Position numbers and translations under genes: made by a program
Notes under the pieces: generated by a model
What the model was told of the DNA's origin: nothing
Databases searched by the model: none
The model's input: the letters and a program-made list of their open reading frames with translations, nothing else
Assembly (NCBI RefSeq): GCF_000721105.1
Contig: NZ_JOEV01000049.1
Coordinates: 1-52,750 of the forward strand
Direction: 5' to 3'
Length of the DNA stretch: 52,750 nucleotides
From: Streptomyces cellulosae
GTDB lineage: Bacteria; Actinomycetota; Actinomycetes; Streptomycetales; Streptomycetaceae
Part shown: positions 52,025-52,750 of the stretch, piece by piece
Position numbering within the stretch: the stretch's first letter is position 1
Layout: every line of letters starts with the position of its first letter

Positions 52025-52750
52025 GCGACGCTCACTCCCTTCGAGTCCTGCGAGTCCTGCGAGCCCTTCGAGTCCTGCGAGCCCTTCGAGTCCTGCGAGC
52101 CCTTCGAGTCCTGCGAGCCCTTTGAGTCCTTCACCGCGTTCGAGCCCTTGGAGGCGTTCGCCAGCAGGGACTGGTGGGTCGGTGCCTCCGGCACGTCGGC
52201 CGGGCGGCCGACGGCGAACTCCTTGCGCAGCACCGGTACGACCTCCTCGCCGAGCAGGTCGAGCTGCTCCAGCACGGTCTTCAGCGGCAGCCCCGCGTGG
52301 TCCAGCAGGAACAGCTGGCGCTGGTAGTCGCCGGCGTACTCGCGGAAGGCCAGGGTCTTCTCGATGACTTCCTGCGGGGAGCCGACGGTCAGCGGGGTCT
52401 GGTCGGTGAAGTCCTCCAGCGAGGGCCCGTGCCCGTAGACCGGCGCGTTGTCGAAGTACGGACGGAACTCGCGCACCGCGTCCTGCGAGTTCTTCCGCAT
52501 GAACACCTGCCCGCCGAGCCCGACGATCGCCTGCTCGGGCGTGCCGTGGCCGTAGTGGGCGTACCGGGCCCGGTACAGCTCGACCATCCGCTTGGTGTGG
52601 TCGGCCGGCCAGAAGATGTTGTTGTGGAAGAAGCCGTCGCCGTAGAACGCGGCCTGCTCGGCGATCTCCGGGGACCGGATGGAGCCGTGCCAGACGAACG
52701 GCGCCACGCCGTCCAGCGGCCGGGGCGTGGAGGTGAACCCCTGGAGCGGC
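52021..52750 (-). CDS. Luciferase-like FMN-dependent monooxygenase (CE1758-type), 5' end outside the window
   Basis: The C-terminal 242 or so residues are present. The frame stays open to the right edge (GFTSTPRPLDGVAPFVWHGS). FYGDGFFHNNIFWPADHTKRM, the segment ending GGQVFMRKNSQDA, and the run from GSPQEVIEKTLAF fit LLM-class flavin monooxygenases of the type paired with FMN reductases. The extreme C-terminus (after about QSLLANAS) is replaced or extended by a Lys/Gly/Ser/Gln/Asp repeat encoded by 18-bp units. The substrate is unknown; such pairs oxidise sulfur or small organic compounds. Confidence 0.88.
   Translation of the reverse strand, partial: PLQGFTSTPRPLDGVAPFVWHGSIRSPEIAEQAAFYGDGFFHNNIFWPADHTKRMVELYRARYAHYGHGTPEQAIVGLGGQVFMRKNSQDAVREFRPYFDNAPVYGHGPSLEDFTDQTPLTVGSPQEVIEKTLAFREYAGDYQRQLFLLDHAGLPLKTVLEQLDLLGEEVVPVLRKEFAVGRPADVPEAPTHQSLLANASKGSNAVKDSKGSQDSKGSQDSKGSQDSKGSQDSQDSKGVSVA
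52052..52123. repeat. Four 18-bp tandem repeats at the monooxygenase C-terminus
   Basis: GAGTCCTGCGAGCCCTTC is repeated four times (last unit one change), flanked by partial copies. On the coding strand it gives the hexapeptide KGSQDS, forming a charged flexible tail. Confidence 0.9.

Overview
The window is Streptomyces-like chromosomal DNA. GC is very high, almost every third codon position is G or C, GTG starts and ATGA or GTGA stop/start overlaps are common, and the gene content is typical of the genus. It includes a futalosine-type menaquinone cluster (UbiX-, UbiA- and UbiD-like), a System II cytochrome c maturation operon next to hemL and a histidine phosphatase, a SpoIIE phosphatase/HATPase pair, a PucR regulator and a CxxC/DUF7848-type small protein.

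Left part (1-20.3 kb), mostly core genes. Minus-strand menaquinone prenyltransferase and decarboxylase genes (94-3167) face a small PLDc_N membrane protein and an NCS1 permease. Then come a signalling pair (5290-6998), a small fusion protein, a Tat-exported cupin, and a purine/pyrimidine-type cluster: PucR regulator divergent from a yeast-type cytosine deaminase overlapping an isopenicillin-N-synthase-like oxygenase. A 24-bp perfect hairpin separates this from the minus-strand run ccsB-resB-ccdA-resA, an exported deacetylase-like lipoprotein, a histidine phosphatase and hemL, followed by a conserved plus-strand gene and its terminator.

Middle (20.5-35.5 kb), an accessory island with one tight five-gene operon: LCAT-like hydrolase, caspase-like/STAND/WD40 protein (1333 aa), pseudokinase-SF1 helicase fusion (1244 aa), PLD-like protein with both HKD motifs lost (1061 aa), and a GHKL-ATPase protein (816 aa). 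All junctions are 4-nt gaps or 4-8-nt overlaps, and a hairpin follows. The kinase-helicase plus PLD pair resembles the core of the Mokosh type I anti-phage system. Here the kinase and PLD active sites are degenerate, and a protease-STAND sensor, a lipase-like hydrolase and a GHKL ATPase have been added. I regard this as a candidate undescribed conflict or anti-phage system.

Next (35.5-41 kb) is a scrapyard and regulatory zone: frameshifted remnants of a GH13 glucosidase, a probable WYL regulator tail and a DUF234 ATPase. Among them sit a TetR/oxidoreductase pair with three operator-like repeats, and an EamA transporter fused in frame to an NAD(P)-binding domain carrying eight 24-bp tandem repeats, divergent from a LysR regulator.

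Right part (41-52.75 kb): a large secreted beta-propeller protein, a Ser/Ala/Pro-rich lipoprotein, a PaaX-type regulator, an MHS-type transporter coupled to a secreted hydrolase, a two-component system, an eight-copy 23-bp minisatellite, and an FMN reductase/luciferase-like monooxygenase pair cut by the window edge.
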